Part shown: one piece after another, positions 9,766 through 21,523 of the stretch
Layout: each line of letters begins with the position of its first letter
Numbering within the stretch: position 1 is the first letter of the stretch
Assembly (NCBI GenBank): GCA_025174535.1
Contig: JALBUN010000008.1
Location: 327,633-391,632 of the forward strand
Reading direction: 5' to 3'
Source: Cantharellus purpuraceus
Taxonomy: Eukaryota > Basidiomycota > Agaricomycetes > Cantharellales > Hydnaceae
Length of the DNA stretch: 64,000 nucleotides
The notes under the pieces: generated by a model
The model's input: only the letters and a program-made list of their open reading frames with translations
Databases searched by the model: none
What the model was told of the DNA's origin: nothing
Made by a program: the position numbers and the translations under genes

Positions 9766-12700
9766 TAAGCAGTCCTATAGCCTCCGTATGGGCTGAGGGC
9801 TGGGTTGGTACTCCCCATATGACAAACGAGGTCCACCTGAATGCATCCACTCTTTCCACTCCAACTCCCTTACCTTCCTCATCTACTCCGACTCCATTCC
9901 CAATACCACTATTCAAGCATTAATTGACTCTGGTTCTACTCACTGTTTCCTTGATTCCTCTTTTTCCAATCTACATAAACTCCATACATACACCATAACT
10001 CCGATATCACTCTGATTATTTGATGGCACTACTAATGCTGTTATTTCACAAGCTATAGATCTGTCTATCCGTTTTTCTGTCAGAGAAATCCAGAACCTTA
10101 CATTCTATGTTACTCCACTTGACTCCAGCTGTTCTGTAGTTCTCAGACATAACTGGCTCACCCGCTACAATCCGTTGATTGACTGGGCATTGGGCCATAT
10201 CACATTCCATTCTCCAGTACAGGCTGTGTCATCCCTGACGTCACCAGCAACTTTAGGTGCGAAACTATCTTCCACCTCCGCTGACTCTGCTCTGATAGAT
10301 ACTCCGTCTGCCCCGCTGTTTATATCACTGGTGGACACTATGGTCTTCACCAGACTAAGCAAACTGGATGGTTCTCACACATTCCAGGTCCACCTCTCCA
10401 ATCTGATATTCCTCGCCACTCGTTCCACCCGATCAACTCCACCGGACCTATCTATGGTTCCTAAGGAGTATCATGAGTTCGCCGACATGTTCAGCAAGTC
10501 TAAAGCCAACTCCCTAGCAGAACACCGACCATACGATCTCAAGATCGAACTGGATGACAACTCCACCCCTCCGCTTGGCCCTATCTACTCGCTATCCCAA
10601 AAAGAGCTACTGGCTCTCTGAACATTCATAGATGAGAACTTGGCCACAGGCTTCATCCACCCATCCCTATCTCCCCATGGAGCTCCGGTCCTATTTGTCC
10701 GCAAAAAGGATGGATCACTCCGTCTATGCGTTGACTTCCATGGACTCAACAAGATCACCAAGAAAGACCGATACCCAATACCCTGCACCGCAGACCTACT
10801 TGAAAGTCCTTGAAAGGCTAAGATCTATTCCAAAATAGATCTCCAACATGCCTACCATCTAGTCTGCATCTGAGAAGGTGACAAATGGAAAACGACCTTC
10901 CGCACACAATATGGATCTTTTGAGTGGTGCATCATGCCCTTTGGACTAACCAATGTGCTGGCCGCCTTCCAGAGGTTCATGAATGATACCTTCGCTGACC
11001 TCCTCAATGTGACCATCCTCGTTTACTTAGACGACATTCTAATATATTCGGACAACGAAGAAGAACATCGGACACATGTCCAAGAGGTACTCTGATGTCT
11101 CCAAAAACATGGCCTCTTCGCCCACACTGACAAATGCAAATTCCACTCTGACTCAGTTGAGTACCTAGGCTATATCCTCTCCCCGGCAGGACTGACAATG
11201 TCTGATGACAAAATCAAAGCCATACAGGAATGGCCGGAACCCTGGAAAGTCAAAGACGTACAGTCCTTCCTGGGGTTCGCCAACTTCTACCGCCGCTTCA
11301 TTCATGGCTACTCCGATATCACCATTCCGCTCACCCAACTTACTAGGAAGGGTATCCAATGGAATTTCACTGATGAATGTAGACAGAGCTTTGAGACCTT
11401 GAAAAAGGCTTTTACTTCTGCTCTGATACTGACTCATTGGGTTCCAGATGTGCCTATCCTATTAGAGACTGATGCCTCTGACTATGCACTTGCCGCGATC
11501 CTGTCCATCATCTCTCTGGACGATGGACAAGTCCATCTGATCACTTTTCACTTGCGTACATTTACGCCCCCCGAACTGAACTATGATGTCCATGACAAAG
11601 AGCTCCTTGCCATATATGAAGCCTTCTGGATATGGAGACACTACCTTGAAGGCCCCTCCGATCTGGTGGATGTCATAACTGACCACAAGAACTTGGAATA
11701 CTTCTCCACAACAAAACTGCTCACCCAGAGACAAGTCTGATGGTCCGAATACCTATCTCAGTTCAATCTCATTATCCATTTCCGCCCAGGTCGACTTGGA
11801 GCAAAGCCCGACGCTTTAACTAGACGATGGGACGTCTACCCTAAAGAGGGGAATAGTGACTATGCCACTGTAAACCCACACAACTTTTGTCCTGTGTTTA
11901 CTAACGAGCAGCTGGCATTGTCCCTACGAGTGTCCACCCTCATGACTCCCACCCTCTGAGCTGTCACCATTATGGACATCGACCAACTCTGCTCCGACAT
12001 CCGCTCATCACTCCAATCGGATCCTGTTGCAGTTAAACACTTGGACAACCCTTCCGATCCGAAATGGTCACTTGACCCCAAAGGACACCTCCGACACAAC
12101 AACCAGATATATGTCCCCAATGCCAACAGTCTCCGACTTCAAGTTTTGCAGTATTACCATGATCACCCGATCTCAGGCCACTTTGGGCAAAATCACACAC
12201 AAGGATTAATCCGACGGGACTATGTATGGCCTAAAATGCGAGAATACATTCAACACTACTGTAACTCCTGCACCACATGTATGAGCTGCAAATCGCACAA
12301 ACCCTACAGAACGCTTAAGCAACTTCTGGTCCCGGAGCAACCATGGAACTCCATCTCCATGGATTTCATAGAGAAGCTCCCCCCATTGCTCAGATACAAC
12401 ACCATACTTGTGATTGTCGACAGGACAGTCACTATTCATTCCGATGCATGACACTATCACCTCCGCCTCACTAGCTAAATTGTTCGTTCTCCATGTATTC
12501 TCTAAACATGGAGTCCCATCGCATGTCACATCCGATCGGGGCTCAGAGTTTGTGTCCTCCTTCTTCCGCACATTAGGAAAGGCTCTCGACATGAAACTTC
12601 ACTTCACCTCCGGATACCATCCTGAAGGAGACGGACAAACAGAACGAATGAATCAGTCCCTGGAACAATATCTCCGAATCTATTGTGACTATCAACAGGA

Positions 12701-13420
12701 CAACTGGGCTGATCTACTTCCGATAGCAGAGTTTGCCTACAACAACACTCCGAACGCAACTACTGGCGTCTCTCTGTTCTTTGCTAATAAAGGCTATCAT
12801 CCGAATATCTCCATCCACCCTGAAAAAGAACTTGCTTCCACCAAAGCCTGCCAATTTGTAACCGACCTCGACCAACTACTCCAAGAAACCATCTCCGATG
12901 CCCAGAAACAATATCAAGTCTCTGCAGACCAACGCCGCATTCCGGCTCCGGACCTGCAAATCAGAGACAAAGTATTTGTTAAGGCCGAACACTTCCGGAC
13001 CACCTGCCCATCGAAGAAACTCTCTGAGAGATACTTAGGTCCTTATGAGGTGATTGCTCATGCAGGCAGCAGGTCCTTCACCCTCCGCCTCCTGGACCAC
13101 TTCCAAACAGTTCATCCAGTCTTCCATATATCAATGTCGAACCCGCTACTATGAACGAGATCTCCGGTCGCACGCAACCTCCACCTCCCCCGATCATCAT
13201 TGAAGGAGACAATGAATATGAGATATCTGAGATCCTGGACTTGAAGATCGACCATTGATACAAGTGCAAGCTCCAGTACTTAGTCAAATGGGCTGGATAC
13301 AAAGGCCTGATGAAGAGTCTTCATGGATCTCCGCATCCAAACTCGATCATGCATCCGAATCCATCTCTGACTTTCACTCTGCTTATCCAGACAAACCTGG
13401 CCCTCTTATGAATCTTTAAG
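9766..13420 (+). pseudogene. pol: ChrA pol, copy B (protease, RT, RNase H, integrase, chromodomain)
   Basis: Domains in order: retropepsin with ALIDSGSTHCFLDSSF (about 9915-9965); RT from about 10455, with [29 protein letters not shown] and the catalytic [11 protein letters not shown] (about 11025-11060); RNase H with LLETDASDYALAAIL (about 11461); the zinc-binding HHCC region (12170-12290); integrase core starting MDFIEKLP, with TSDRGSEF and the third acidic residue in GDGQTERMNQ; a GPY-type C-terminus (YLGPYEVIAHAGS); and a chromodomain remnant near 13260-13420. At least six in-frame stops interrupt it, mostly TGA (10619, 11093, 11738, 11957), plus a deletion inside the integrase core near 12420. 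The element is therefore a dead chromovirus copy. Confidence 0.85.
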
Positions 13421-13573
13421 TTTGATTACTAATGCTAATTCTATTATTTTGCATCATCATTTTATTACAAGTCACAAGGGAAATTACCAGCCTGCCAAAA
13501 AAACTCCAAAGGAATATCACTCCAACTCATTTTTTTCCACTCCGAAAATTATAATCATTTTCATTTTTTATTT

Positions 13574-15604
13574 TTATACATCACGTTTCCTTTTTCCCTT
13601 CCCCTTATCTACCTCAGGCTCCGTCTCCGACTCATCATCACTCTCTACATCTGACACCCAATCTTTCTCATCCCCCATGTCCAAATCCATCCAAAGGGGC
13701 CATGAACTTCCACAACCGACGTAACTCGGCTGTCCACCGACCCTCCAGAACCTCCTTCCGTTTCATCATCTTCACCAAGTCCACTAGCAACCCCTCCATC
13801 CGCCGGAGGTGCTCCAACTGAAGGTTAACCAGCCGGATAAGCTGGCCCATGGTACTATTGGGTGCAGAGATGCGCCTCGTACCTGCACCGGTCATTGCCC
13901 CTTCCAATCCGACACCACTACCCCCGGCTGCCACAGCACCTGTCTCCGTCCACCACTTTTTGGTCGGATGACCTTCTGATTCTTTCTCTGCCCCTCCTTG
14001 TACCACTAGTCGGGGCTTGACGCTCTGACTCTGGGGATCAAACTTTCCATCGATCCTACACCCTCCTTTCTGACCCCAACAATGATCGCAGGACCAAAGG
14101 CGGCGAGTTGGGCTGGTAGGCCACACGCACTCCACACCCACATCACAACACAAGTTGCAAGTTACACTGGGCCTGCCAAATGGCTCCGCTGGAGCCAGAG
14201 CCTTGGGTGGTCCGCCCCTTCTCACTGCAGCCTCCAAGTGTTCCCTCTCCTCCTCCTTGTCCTGCTGTTCTGCCGCCACCTTCTCCATCTTGCACTTGCG
14301 AAGCTGGATTGCTGACCTCACGACACGTAGCTCCTTCTTACAGGTTGCCAACATGCGACTCTCCGCCTTGCACCATATGGCCCTCCGATCCACCTCCCGC
14401 TTCTCCGTATCAGCACTCGGGTACGCCTTCAATGAAAAGACCGCGACGTCGAGATTCTTCTTAGTGGTAGCAGCATAGAGTTCCACTCTTTTGCAAGCCT
14501 CGACCGTGGCTACCCAAGCCATCTCCTCGTAACAATTTGAAGTTGGATCTGGCTCCGCATTCGTCCTGACATCCACACCTGCCTCAGGCTCCACATTTGC
14601 GTCGAGCTCCATATTGGCATCAGGATCCACCTCCACCTCCGCCCTCTCCACCTCCGCCGCTTCATCTTCCTCAGCTGCACCCAACCCAAATAATGGCCGT
14701 GTCCATGGACGTAACGGCGAGTCCTCTGCAGTGACAGTTTTCAGACGAGTTGTCTCCATCCATGTAATGGAGATGATGGCGACTTCAGGGGTCCCTGTCC
14801 ATATAGGCACGCTTGGACTTCCTGGACTGGTTGCCCCTGCCCTGGTCACCTCCTCCTCTACCTCCATGGCAGCTTCTAGCTTGTGCACCTGCTCCTCCAC
14901 TTCCTTCAGTCTCGTGGCCTTCATCACTGTTATGACTATATTCATCAACGTCCAGATCCCCATCCGATCCACTCAGATCCCTGTGCATATGAAATCTATA
15001 CTCCATTTGGAACCCGCCGTCTCCATCTACCTGTCTGATTGTCACCACCGATTCCGCCCATCCATCTCCGGTTCCGATTGATGCATCAGCATCACCATAG
15101 GAACCTGGACATTTGTCCCCATCGGACTTGGACATACTCATGTAAGGCCGTCGGCCTTGGAGACCCATCACCGGAGTAATTATTATTAGATTTCAAAATA
15201 TGTATTTAAGTTGCCCGACTGGGGACTTCATTCCCCAGTTCAAATATTGAATCATGCCTAGTTCCTAAGTTCGATCCTAACTCTCTAAGTTGTACTCTGT
15301 CTCTGAAATCTTGGACACCAGTATTAGTGAGGGCGCAGCACATAAGCTGAAGCCAAGTCCGTTCCAACCCCCATGATGTGCTCCAACTCCGACCAAACCT
15401 CCAACCCAATCTCCGACTTCCAATCTGACCTAGTGCGTAACAATCGCAGCCGCAAGTTCCTTGACCCTGCAGGCTCTCTCGGCCTTCGCTTCCTCCTCTT
15501 TCCTTCTCCATTCCGTCTCCACCACCTCTTTCCGCCTCTGCTCTTCCTCCTCCTTGTGTCTCCGTTCCACCTCCTCCTCCTCCTTGCATCTCCGCTCTGC
15601 TGTC
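13574..15604 (-). pseudogene. ChrA antisense accessory gene, copy B (split by a solo LTR)
   Basis: This gene lies on the strand opposite pol. Reading minus: part of the coiled coil (15604-15443), a solo LTR (15442-14928), then a 420-codon open stretch down to about 13690. The open part contains the end of the coiled coil, the linker GSPSVPIWTGTPEV, an acidic patch, a second helical region (KKNLDVAVFSLKAYPSADTE; EQQDKEEEREHLEAA) and six cysteines spaced CX2CX6CX12CX2CX6C (CNLCCDVGVEC...SCDHC...C, about 14040-14160). A further helical segment (MGQLIRLVNLQLEHLRRMEG) follows. A small deletion near 13690 shifts the frame before the acidic tail and the basic terminus, whose TAA is at 13574-13576. 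The N-terminal start is missing because the element is truncated. The cluster spacing matches that of Zn2Cys6 proteins; DNA binding is inference. Confidence 0.65.
14923..15447 (+). mobile_element. ChrA solo LTR inside the copy B accessory gene (515 bp)
   Basis: The LTR spans 14928-15442 (TGTTATGACTATATTCATCA...TAGTGCGTAACA). Flanks ATCAC (14923-14927) and ATCGC (15443-15447) are a 5-bp duplication with one change. Removing the LTR restores the coiled-coil coding order seen in the other copies. Confidence 0.85.
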
Positions 15605-17710
15605 AGTTCGCTTAAGGAATAGATCCTATAAGCCTGCGCGCAACGGTCCTAGCAAACAGACGGTGTGTAACGCAGTTGTTCAGCACTCCAAAGATCAATC
15701 AGGTCGAGGGGTAGAGGTAGCACTGAGTAATAGGGAAGTGGGATAGTGCTCTGTGGTTGGATGAGGATGGGAGCAAAAGGTCAATCCCAATGGCTGATCA
15801 TGCTCTGTGACTGGATGACAATGTGGAGCCCGGTTGGGAGGTATGTGAAAGCTGGTTTCAGGAGAAGCGACCTCTCGGTGGCGGAGGGAAATCTGATCGT
15901 TGAACCAAGGTGTTTTACCTCAGTGTAGAGATGATGGATTGTGATGTAGAGCGTAGAGCGTAGACTTAGAGTGTGGACTTTGACTTTAGAGCATTGGCTG
16001 AAAACCTGTTGATTCCTTCCAAAGGCAAAAACTAGTGCCCTTTTATATACAAATCCACAGGACACAATGACACAATATGAGGAGCAAATGATGTGATATG
16101 ATGCAAGAAATGCTGATCAAGCCAGCTGACAAAGCATGTGAAGTTGAACTACTAATGGGGAAATCATAGAGAAATGAAATGACAGATAGGGGTAATCTTT
16201 GTAAGAATAGGAGGTGATGAGTAATAAAAGAACCAAAAATAGAACAAGGATGAGTAAGTCATGTATGAATGAATTAAAAGATGAAACAGGGGTGAGTCAT
16301 ATAAAAGAACAATAGAAACATCCACCAATACCATCTTCCCTACAGCTCCGAAGGTAAATTGACCCTGAGTCACATGAGGACTTCAGTCAGCATCCACAAC
16401 AAATACTCCTTATTGTCTTAGCGATACGTCTCCATATGGTATCCTGTTCCAAGGGTATTCGGTCCCTTTGCCTGACACGATGTAACCTGAGTTGGATTGA
16501 AGTGGGAGGATGGGTCAGTGATGGCGACTGAAATTCTACCTCACGTTCAACTCTTCTATCCATGTTACGATATAGAGGTGAAATGCTGAGGAATGTATAT
16601 GGTTCAACGGAATTGTGAAAGAATATGGGATCGCCAATGGCATAAGAGAGACATGGTGGGGATCTTGGACGTTGAAAGAGTTTTGGAAGTATTTTGACAC
16701 GTGGAGGTGGCTTAACATGCCCATGGAGCTTGGCGTATTTTTGATAGTCCTCTGTGTCCAGAGACCAGTGTGATGTATTATTAGAAGAGATGTTGGAGAG
16801 GGGAATAGAATTGGAAGCCATGTGAATGATGATGAAAGGATGTTCTGGAACCGTGAACTTCAACCTAAACTGTGGTGTTAATTGTTATTTGGAAGACTGG
16901 ACTTCTAGGGAGAAAGGGGAGAGGGGAACAGAGGGGGAACAGAGGTGATAGGAGGGACAGGAGCACATAGGAGGCTCAGGAGGTTGAGGGGGAGGTAGGA
17001 AAGCGAGGGGAAATGGTTAGGAGGGAAGAGGAGAAGCCCCTGTAAGCTCCACACCCATCAGATCATTCTCCTATATTTCTTTTATATTTTATTTCATCAT
17101 TTTTCCCCTATTGGCTCCACCCCCCATTTCGTTTTTATCACAAGTTTCTTTCCCATGTTTCAAATGACTCAGGACTTTTATCACATGTTTTAAAGACACA
17201 TATCCTGTATAAAACACGCTTAGCTAGATATGAAATTGACTAGAGAATTTCCTCTCACCTGTTTCTCTTGTCTGTGTTTGAACTATTCGTGGAATAACTC
17301 CAGAACGAACACGTATCCCATCACTTCCTCTGTCCCTACTCGAAATCTACTCTCCACTCACCCCCAGCAAGGTGAAAATTTTGTTTTTCAACATTAATCA
17401 CAATCTAAGTTTAGCCCAAGGATGTATGACCTTTCAAGGCTAGCAATAAGCTTGAAACTATTTTAACGGAGAACCCAATTAAGAAATTATACTCCGGTGA
17501 ACAATCACAATCAATGTTGCCACAGGAAGTGAAGCAATAGAGATTTATGCTTGTCATGTGTAGTTCACGCTTTACTGCTGATGCAATGTAAAGTCAAAGA
17601 TTGACAGGCGTTCAAGGGTTCAGATACTTCAAAGGGGGAAGTAACCTAGTGCCTTAGTACCATGAGTTAAGTGGATTAAAGCTAACAATAATCCCTTCAA
17701 TGTAAAAAGA
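15605..17710. other. Unclassified non-coding stretch, likely transposon debris
   Basis: I recognise no gene here. One minus-strand frame of 158 codons (16863-16387) is open but resembles nothing I know. A TATATAC-type box on the minus strand (near 16040) and purine-rich or AT-rich blocks (16160-17000) suggest an old LTR or MITE, but no matching termini were found. Confidence 0.3.
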
Positions 17711-18256
17711 TGTTACGCACTAGGTCCGATTGGGGGTTGGAGATTGGATCGGAGGTTGGGTTGGAGTTAGGGTCGGAGGTTGGGTCGGGGTCGGAGTACG
17801 TCGTGGGGGTTGGAACAGACTTGGCTTCAGCTTATGTGCTGTGCCCTCACTAATACCGGTGTCCGAGATTTCGGAGACGGAGTACGACTTTAGAGAGTTA
17901 GGATCGGACTTAGGAGCTAGGCATGATTCGATATTCGAACTGGGGAATGAAGTCCCCAGTCGGACAACTTAAATACATATTTGAAATCTAATAATAATTA
18001 CTCCGGTGATGGGTCTCCGAGGCCAACGGCCTTACATGAGTATGTCCAAGTCCAATGGGGACAGATGTCCAGGTTCCTATGGTGATGCTGATGCATCAAT
18101 CGGAACCGGAGACGGATGGGCGGAATCGGTGGTGACAATCGGACAGGTAAATGGAGACGTAGCAGTTTCCAAATGGAGTATAGATTTCATATGCGCGAGG
18201 ATCTGAGTGGATCGGATGGGGATCTGGTCATTAATGAATATAGTCATAACAAAAGA
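17706..18256 (-). mobile_element. ChrA solo LTR with perfect target duplication
   Basis: The reversed LTR spans 17711-18251 (TGTTACGCACTAGGTCC...ATATAGTCATAACA, 541 bp) and is flanked by AAAGA on both sides (17706-17710 and 18252-18256). This is a clean solo LTR formed by LTR-LTR recombination. Confidence 0.9.
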
Positions 18257-18410
18257 TAGATATGCACTTGAACACTTCCTTCTGAACAAGCGTATTCACT
18301 GTACGTGTTTATCCGTGATAGAATCAACAGTCAAGGGATATCAATCTCATCTCAAAGAGGTGAGTTAATAGACTGTGTTGTTGATTTATTGAAATGCCCA
18401 CAATTGAACC

Positions 18411-18625
18411 AACCAATCAATAGCAAAGTATGTGTTAACCTGACTAACCTCAGAGTCTCAATTAAATGTGCAGTATTCTTGACCAATCAATAGCCTAGTA
18501 TGTATTAACCTGACTAACCTCAGAGTCTCAATTAAATGTGCAAGATTCTTGATTATAACCAATAGCCTGATACGTGATAATTTGGCTAACCTCAGTCATT
18601 ACATGTGTAAGGTTCTTGATCAATG
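18411..18625. repeat. Three tandem copies of a ~70-bp unit
   Basis: Units start near 18412, 18481 and 18555 and share AACCAATAGC...TAACCTCAG...ATGTG...TTCTTG. The first two are nearly identical (TAACCTGACTAACCTCAGAG in both) and the third is diverged. They lie in an AT-rich stretch without genes. Confidence 0.75.
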
Positions 18626-19485
18626 AATAACAATTAATACACTTCAAGTTACTGCTCCGAGTGGGCTTGTAGTGTGTTAATTACTAATCAGTTACTCCAT
18701 ATTAACCTCTTCTCCGAGTTTGAATAATATTAGAGCCTGCTGTGCTTGTAATATAATAACTTCTGGCTTCTCCGAGAGTCAATCAAAGTTAATATACACT
18801 AAGAGTAGCTGATATAAGTGTGATGCTTATGTGATGATTACTCAATGCTTGAGTAGACACTGCTGTGTGTGTGTGGTAAAAAGATATTATTTTTGCACTG
18901 CTGTTGCAGCCCTTTTTATATACATGGACTATCTAGCTTATGTAACTAATCAGAGAACATTCCTGGCACTTAGGGAAGCCCCTGGAAGGAAAGAGAAGGC
19001 CAGGGAACCTTGTGGAAGGTCCAGGAAGGTGTCAGAAGCTTCTGTGGCCGCTTTTGGCTGAAGTGTGCAAACTCCAATGATTATGTAATGCACACGTCGT
19101 TCGCTCGGGCACGAGTGCTCGTCGGAGTTGAATGACAGATTATATCAGCAACCGACCCCTTGTGTACACTTGTACACTTGTGGGCTCAAATACACAAAAA
19201 AGCAAATATAAGTACATTCAATAGAACATTTGAAATACCTTTAAACTACTAAATAATAGTCCTTATTTGAAGTAGTTTAGAACTGCATATACCCCAACAA
19301 AGGATCGGTGTGAATAGAAGGCTGATAATGATTGATGGCGATGAAACATGAGTGACGATTGATGGCTAGAATTAGAGACTGAGGTGGAGAGGGGAATTGC
19401 GGTGCTATTTAAAAGTTGATACGAAAAGACGCTAGCGGAGTTGGACTGTCAGAGTGGTTCGATATATGTCCTCGAGGTGTCCTGG
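18626..19485. other. Non-coding stretch, possible old LTR end
   Basis: No gene was found. A TTTTTATATACATGG box (about 18910) and a terminus-like GCATATACCCCAACA near 19285-19299 look like parts of an LTR of another family. The other terminus was not found, so this is a suggestion only. Confidence 0.25.
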
Positions 19486-19742
19486 CTCATCACCGCCTCC
19501 TCCTCCTTGCGTCTCCGTTCCGCCTCCTCCTCCTCCTTGTGTCTCCATTCCGCCTCCTCCTCCTCCTTCCGTCTCCGTTCCACCTCCTCCTCCTCCTTCT
19601 GTCTCCGTTCTGCTTCCTCCTCCTCTTTCTGTTTCCGCTCCTCTTCCTCTTCCTTTCATCGGGCCAAGAGCAACTGCTCAAGCTCGGCCACGCTCATGCT
19701 TGCCAAAGGGTTTGACATCGTTGAGGATAAGACCTCAATCAT
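19486..19742 (-). pseudogene. ChrA antisense accessory gene fragment left of copy A
   Basis: The ATG at 19740-19742 starts the conserved N-terminus (MSVAELEQLLLAR), but a TGA (Trp TGG in copy E) follows at once. Then about 60 codons of the Glu/Arg/Lys coiled coil survive before the sequence breaks off at about 19486. The TATA box and the 118-bp leader to the LTR at 19860 are intact. The fragment therefore sits as if the LTR at 19860 were its own 3' LTR. Confidence 0.7.
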
Positions 19743-19859
19743 GCCCCTCCTTTTATATGTCTCCAGACCCCCAGTATAACTCTGACTGTGCCCCACCGTC
19801 TCACCTATTCAATCCGTGGACATGAGGCCTCAGGGGCTCGGCCCTACATGGAGAGATAC

Positions 19860-20372
19860 TGTTATGACTATATTCATTAACAACCAGATCCCCATCCGAT
19901 CCACTCAGATCCCCACGCATATGAAATCTATACTCCATTTGGAAACTGCCACGTCTCCATCTACCTGTCCAATTGTCACTGCCAATTCCACCCATCCATC
20001 TCTGGTTCCGATTGATGCATCAGTCACCATAGGAACCTGGACATCTGTCCCCATTGGACTTGGACATACTCATGTAAGGCCGTCGGCCTTGGAGACCCAT
20101 CACCGGAGTAATTATTATTAGATTTCAAATATGTATTTAAGTTGCCCGACTGGGGACTTCATTCCCCAGTTCGAATATTGAATCACGCCTAGCTCCTAAG
20201 TCCGATCCTAACTCCCTAAGTCGTACTCCGTCTCCGAAGTCTTGGACACTGGTATTAGTGAGGGTGCAGCACATAAGCTGAAGCCAAGTCCGTTCCAACC
20301 CTCACGACATACTCCGACTCCAACCCGACCTCCAACCCGATCTCCGACCCCAATCGGACCTAGTGCATAACA
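19860..20372 (+). mobile_element. ChrA 5' LTR of copy A (513 bp)
   Basis: TGTTATGACTATATTC...CCTAGTGCATAACA. The end reads GCATAACA instead of GCGTAACA, a CpG-to-CpA change. Confidence 0.9.
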
Positions 20373-20404
20373 GTATATTCGAACTGCCATACTCACTCCT
20401 ACCA

Positions 20405-21523
20405 ATGCCACAATCCACCGCCAATTCCAAACACGCCCGAATCGTCGAGGTACCCGCCCCCAGCATCGACACCATCCCCAAGGTCGTCAAAGAACCGACG
20501 GACCACATAGAGGCCGTCAATGAAGAAGACGACACCCCACCCTCTCCAAATCTGGCGCAAGCCATCTCCCTGCTCGCTAGCAGCATCCGTAACCCACAAG
20601 CTCCCAACTCCCGGACCAAGGTCCGAGAACCCAACCCATTTGATGGCTCCGATCCACGAAAGCTCCAGTCATTCTTGGTGCAATGCCGGTTGAATTTCCG
20701 CAATCGCCCCGATGCATTCACATCCGATCGGGCAAAGGTCACCTTCACCATGTCCTATCTCAAGGGCACCGCACTGGACTACTTTGAGCCAGCGCTCATG
20801 GATGACTCCAATGACCCGATATGGTCAGAGGACTACTCCGACTTCATCTCCGAGCTTTGGACCAATTTTGGTCTGTACAACCCCGAAGCCGATGCCGAGA
20901 ATGAACTCGATTGACTTCGGATGAAGGAAAATCACAAAATCGCAAAATACATTGTGAGTTTCCAGCAGCTAGCTCTGAAAGTCCAATGGGGCGACGCCGC
21001 ACTCCGACGCCAATTTTACGTTGGACTCCCATCCCGCATCAAGGATGAGATATCACGCGTCAGTAAGCCGGATAGTTTGGCTACCCTTCGCAAGCTCGCC
21101 CAATCCATCGACGCCCGTTATTGGGAACGTCAATCTGAGGTCTCCCGCGAAAATTCGGCTAACAACAAATCGGACAAATCATCGGACAAAACTCCAAAGT
21201 CCAACAAGGGGTCCAATAAGCAGGCCACCGCCAACTCAGGCCAGAAATCAAACACTGGTAACGCTGCCGCTTCCGGTTCCGGTCAGAACAACTCCGGCAC
21301 CAGCAATAACTCCAGAGCTCGCAAGAGTACTCCGGACCTCTCCACCAAGCTGGGAAAGGATGGGAAACTTACCCAGCAGGAACACCAGCACCGCATGGAC
21401 AACAACCTCTGTCTGTTCTGCGGGAAGCCTGGTCACCAAGCCAAGGATTGCAACAAGGCAACCTTGTCCGCAGCAAAGGTGAAGGGCCGCACCGCCAACG
21501 CCATGACGGACCAAAAAAAATAG
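20405..21523 (+). pseudogene. gag: ChrA gag, copy A (one internal stop)
   Basis: ATG at 20405 (MPQSTANSKHARIVEVPAPS) gives about 372 codons to TAG 21521-21523 with a single TGA at 20912-20914, where Arg or Trp is expected. Order: an acidic N-terminus, a capsid-like retrotransposon gag domain (FDGSDPRKLQSFLVQCRLNF, YLKGTALDYFEP, FVSFQQLALKVQWG-type blocks, about residues 75-230), a low-complexity Ser/Asn/Lys linker, and a CCHC zinc knuckle CLFCGKPGHQAKDC near residue 345. Gag packages the element RNA into cytoplasmic particles. Protease follows in another frame after the TAG, so pol expression would need recoding or a frameshift. It is the best preserved gag in the window. Confidence 0.85.

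Larger units (their letters stand above)
8107..15604 (+). mobile_element. ChrA chromovirus copy B (3' truncated)
   Basis: Order on the plus strand: 5' LTR (8107-8617), gag, protease, RT, RNase H, integrase, chromodomain, then the accessory gene on the opposite strand (13574-15604), which is interrupted by a younger solo LTR. The element breaks off at about 15604 inside the coiled-coil repeat, so its own 3' LTR is missing and no target duplication can be checked. It retains the central RT segment that copy A has lost. Confidence 0.85.

Noticed and set aside
19430..19486. tRNA-like piece (TAGCGGAGTTGG followed by GGTTCGATAT)
   Set aside because: It resembles A and B boxes, but no acceptor stem or cloverleaf can be paired.
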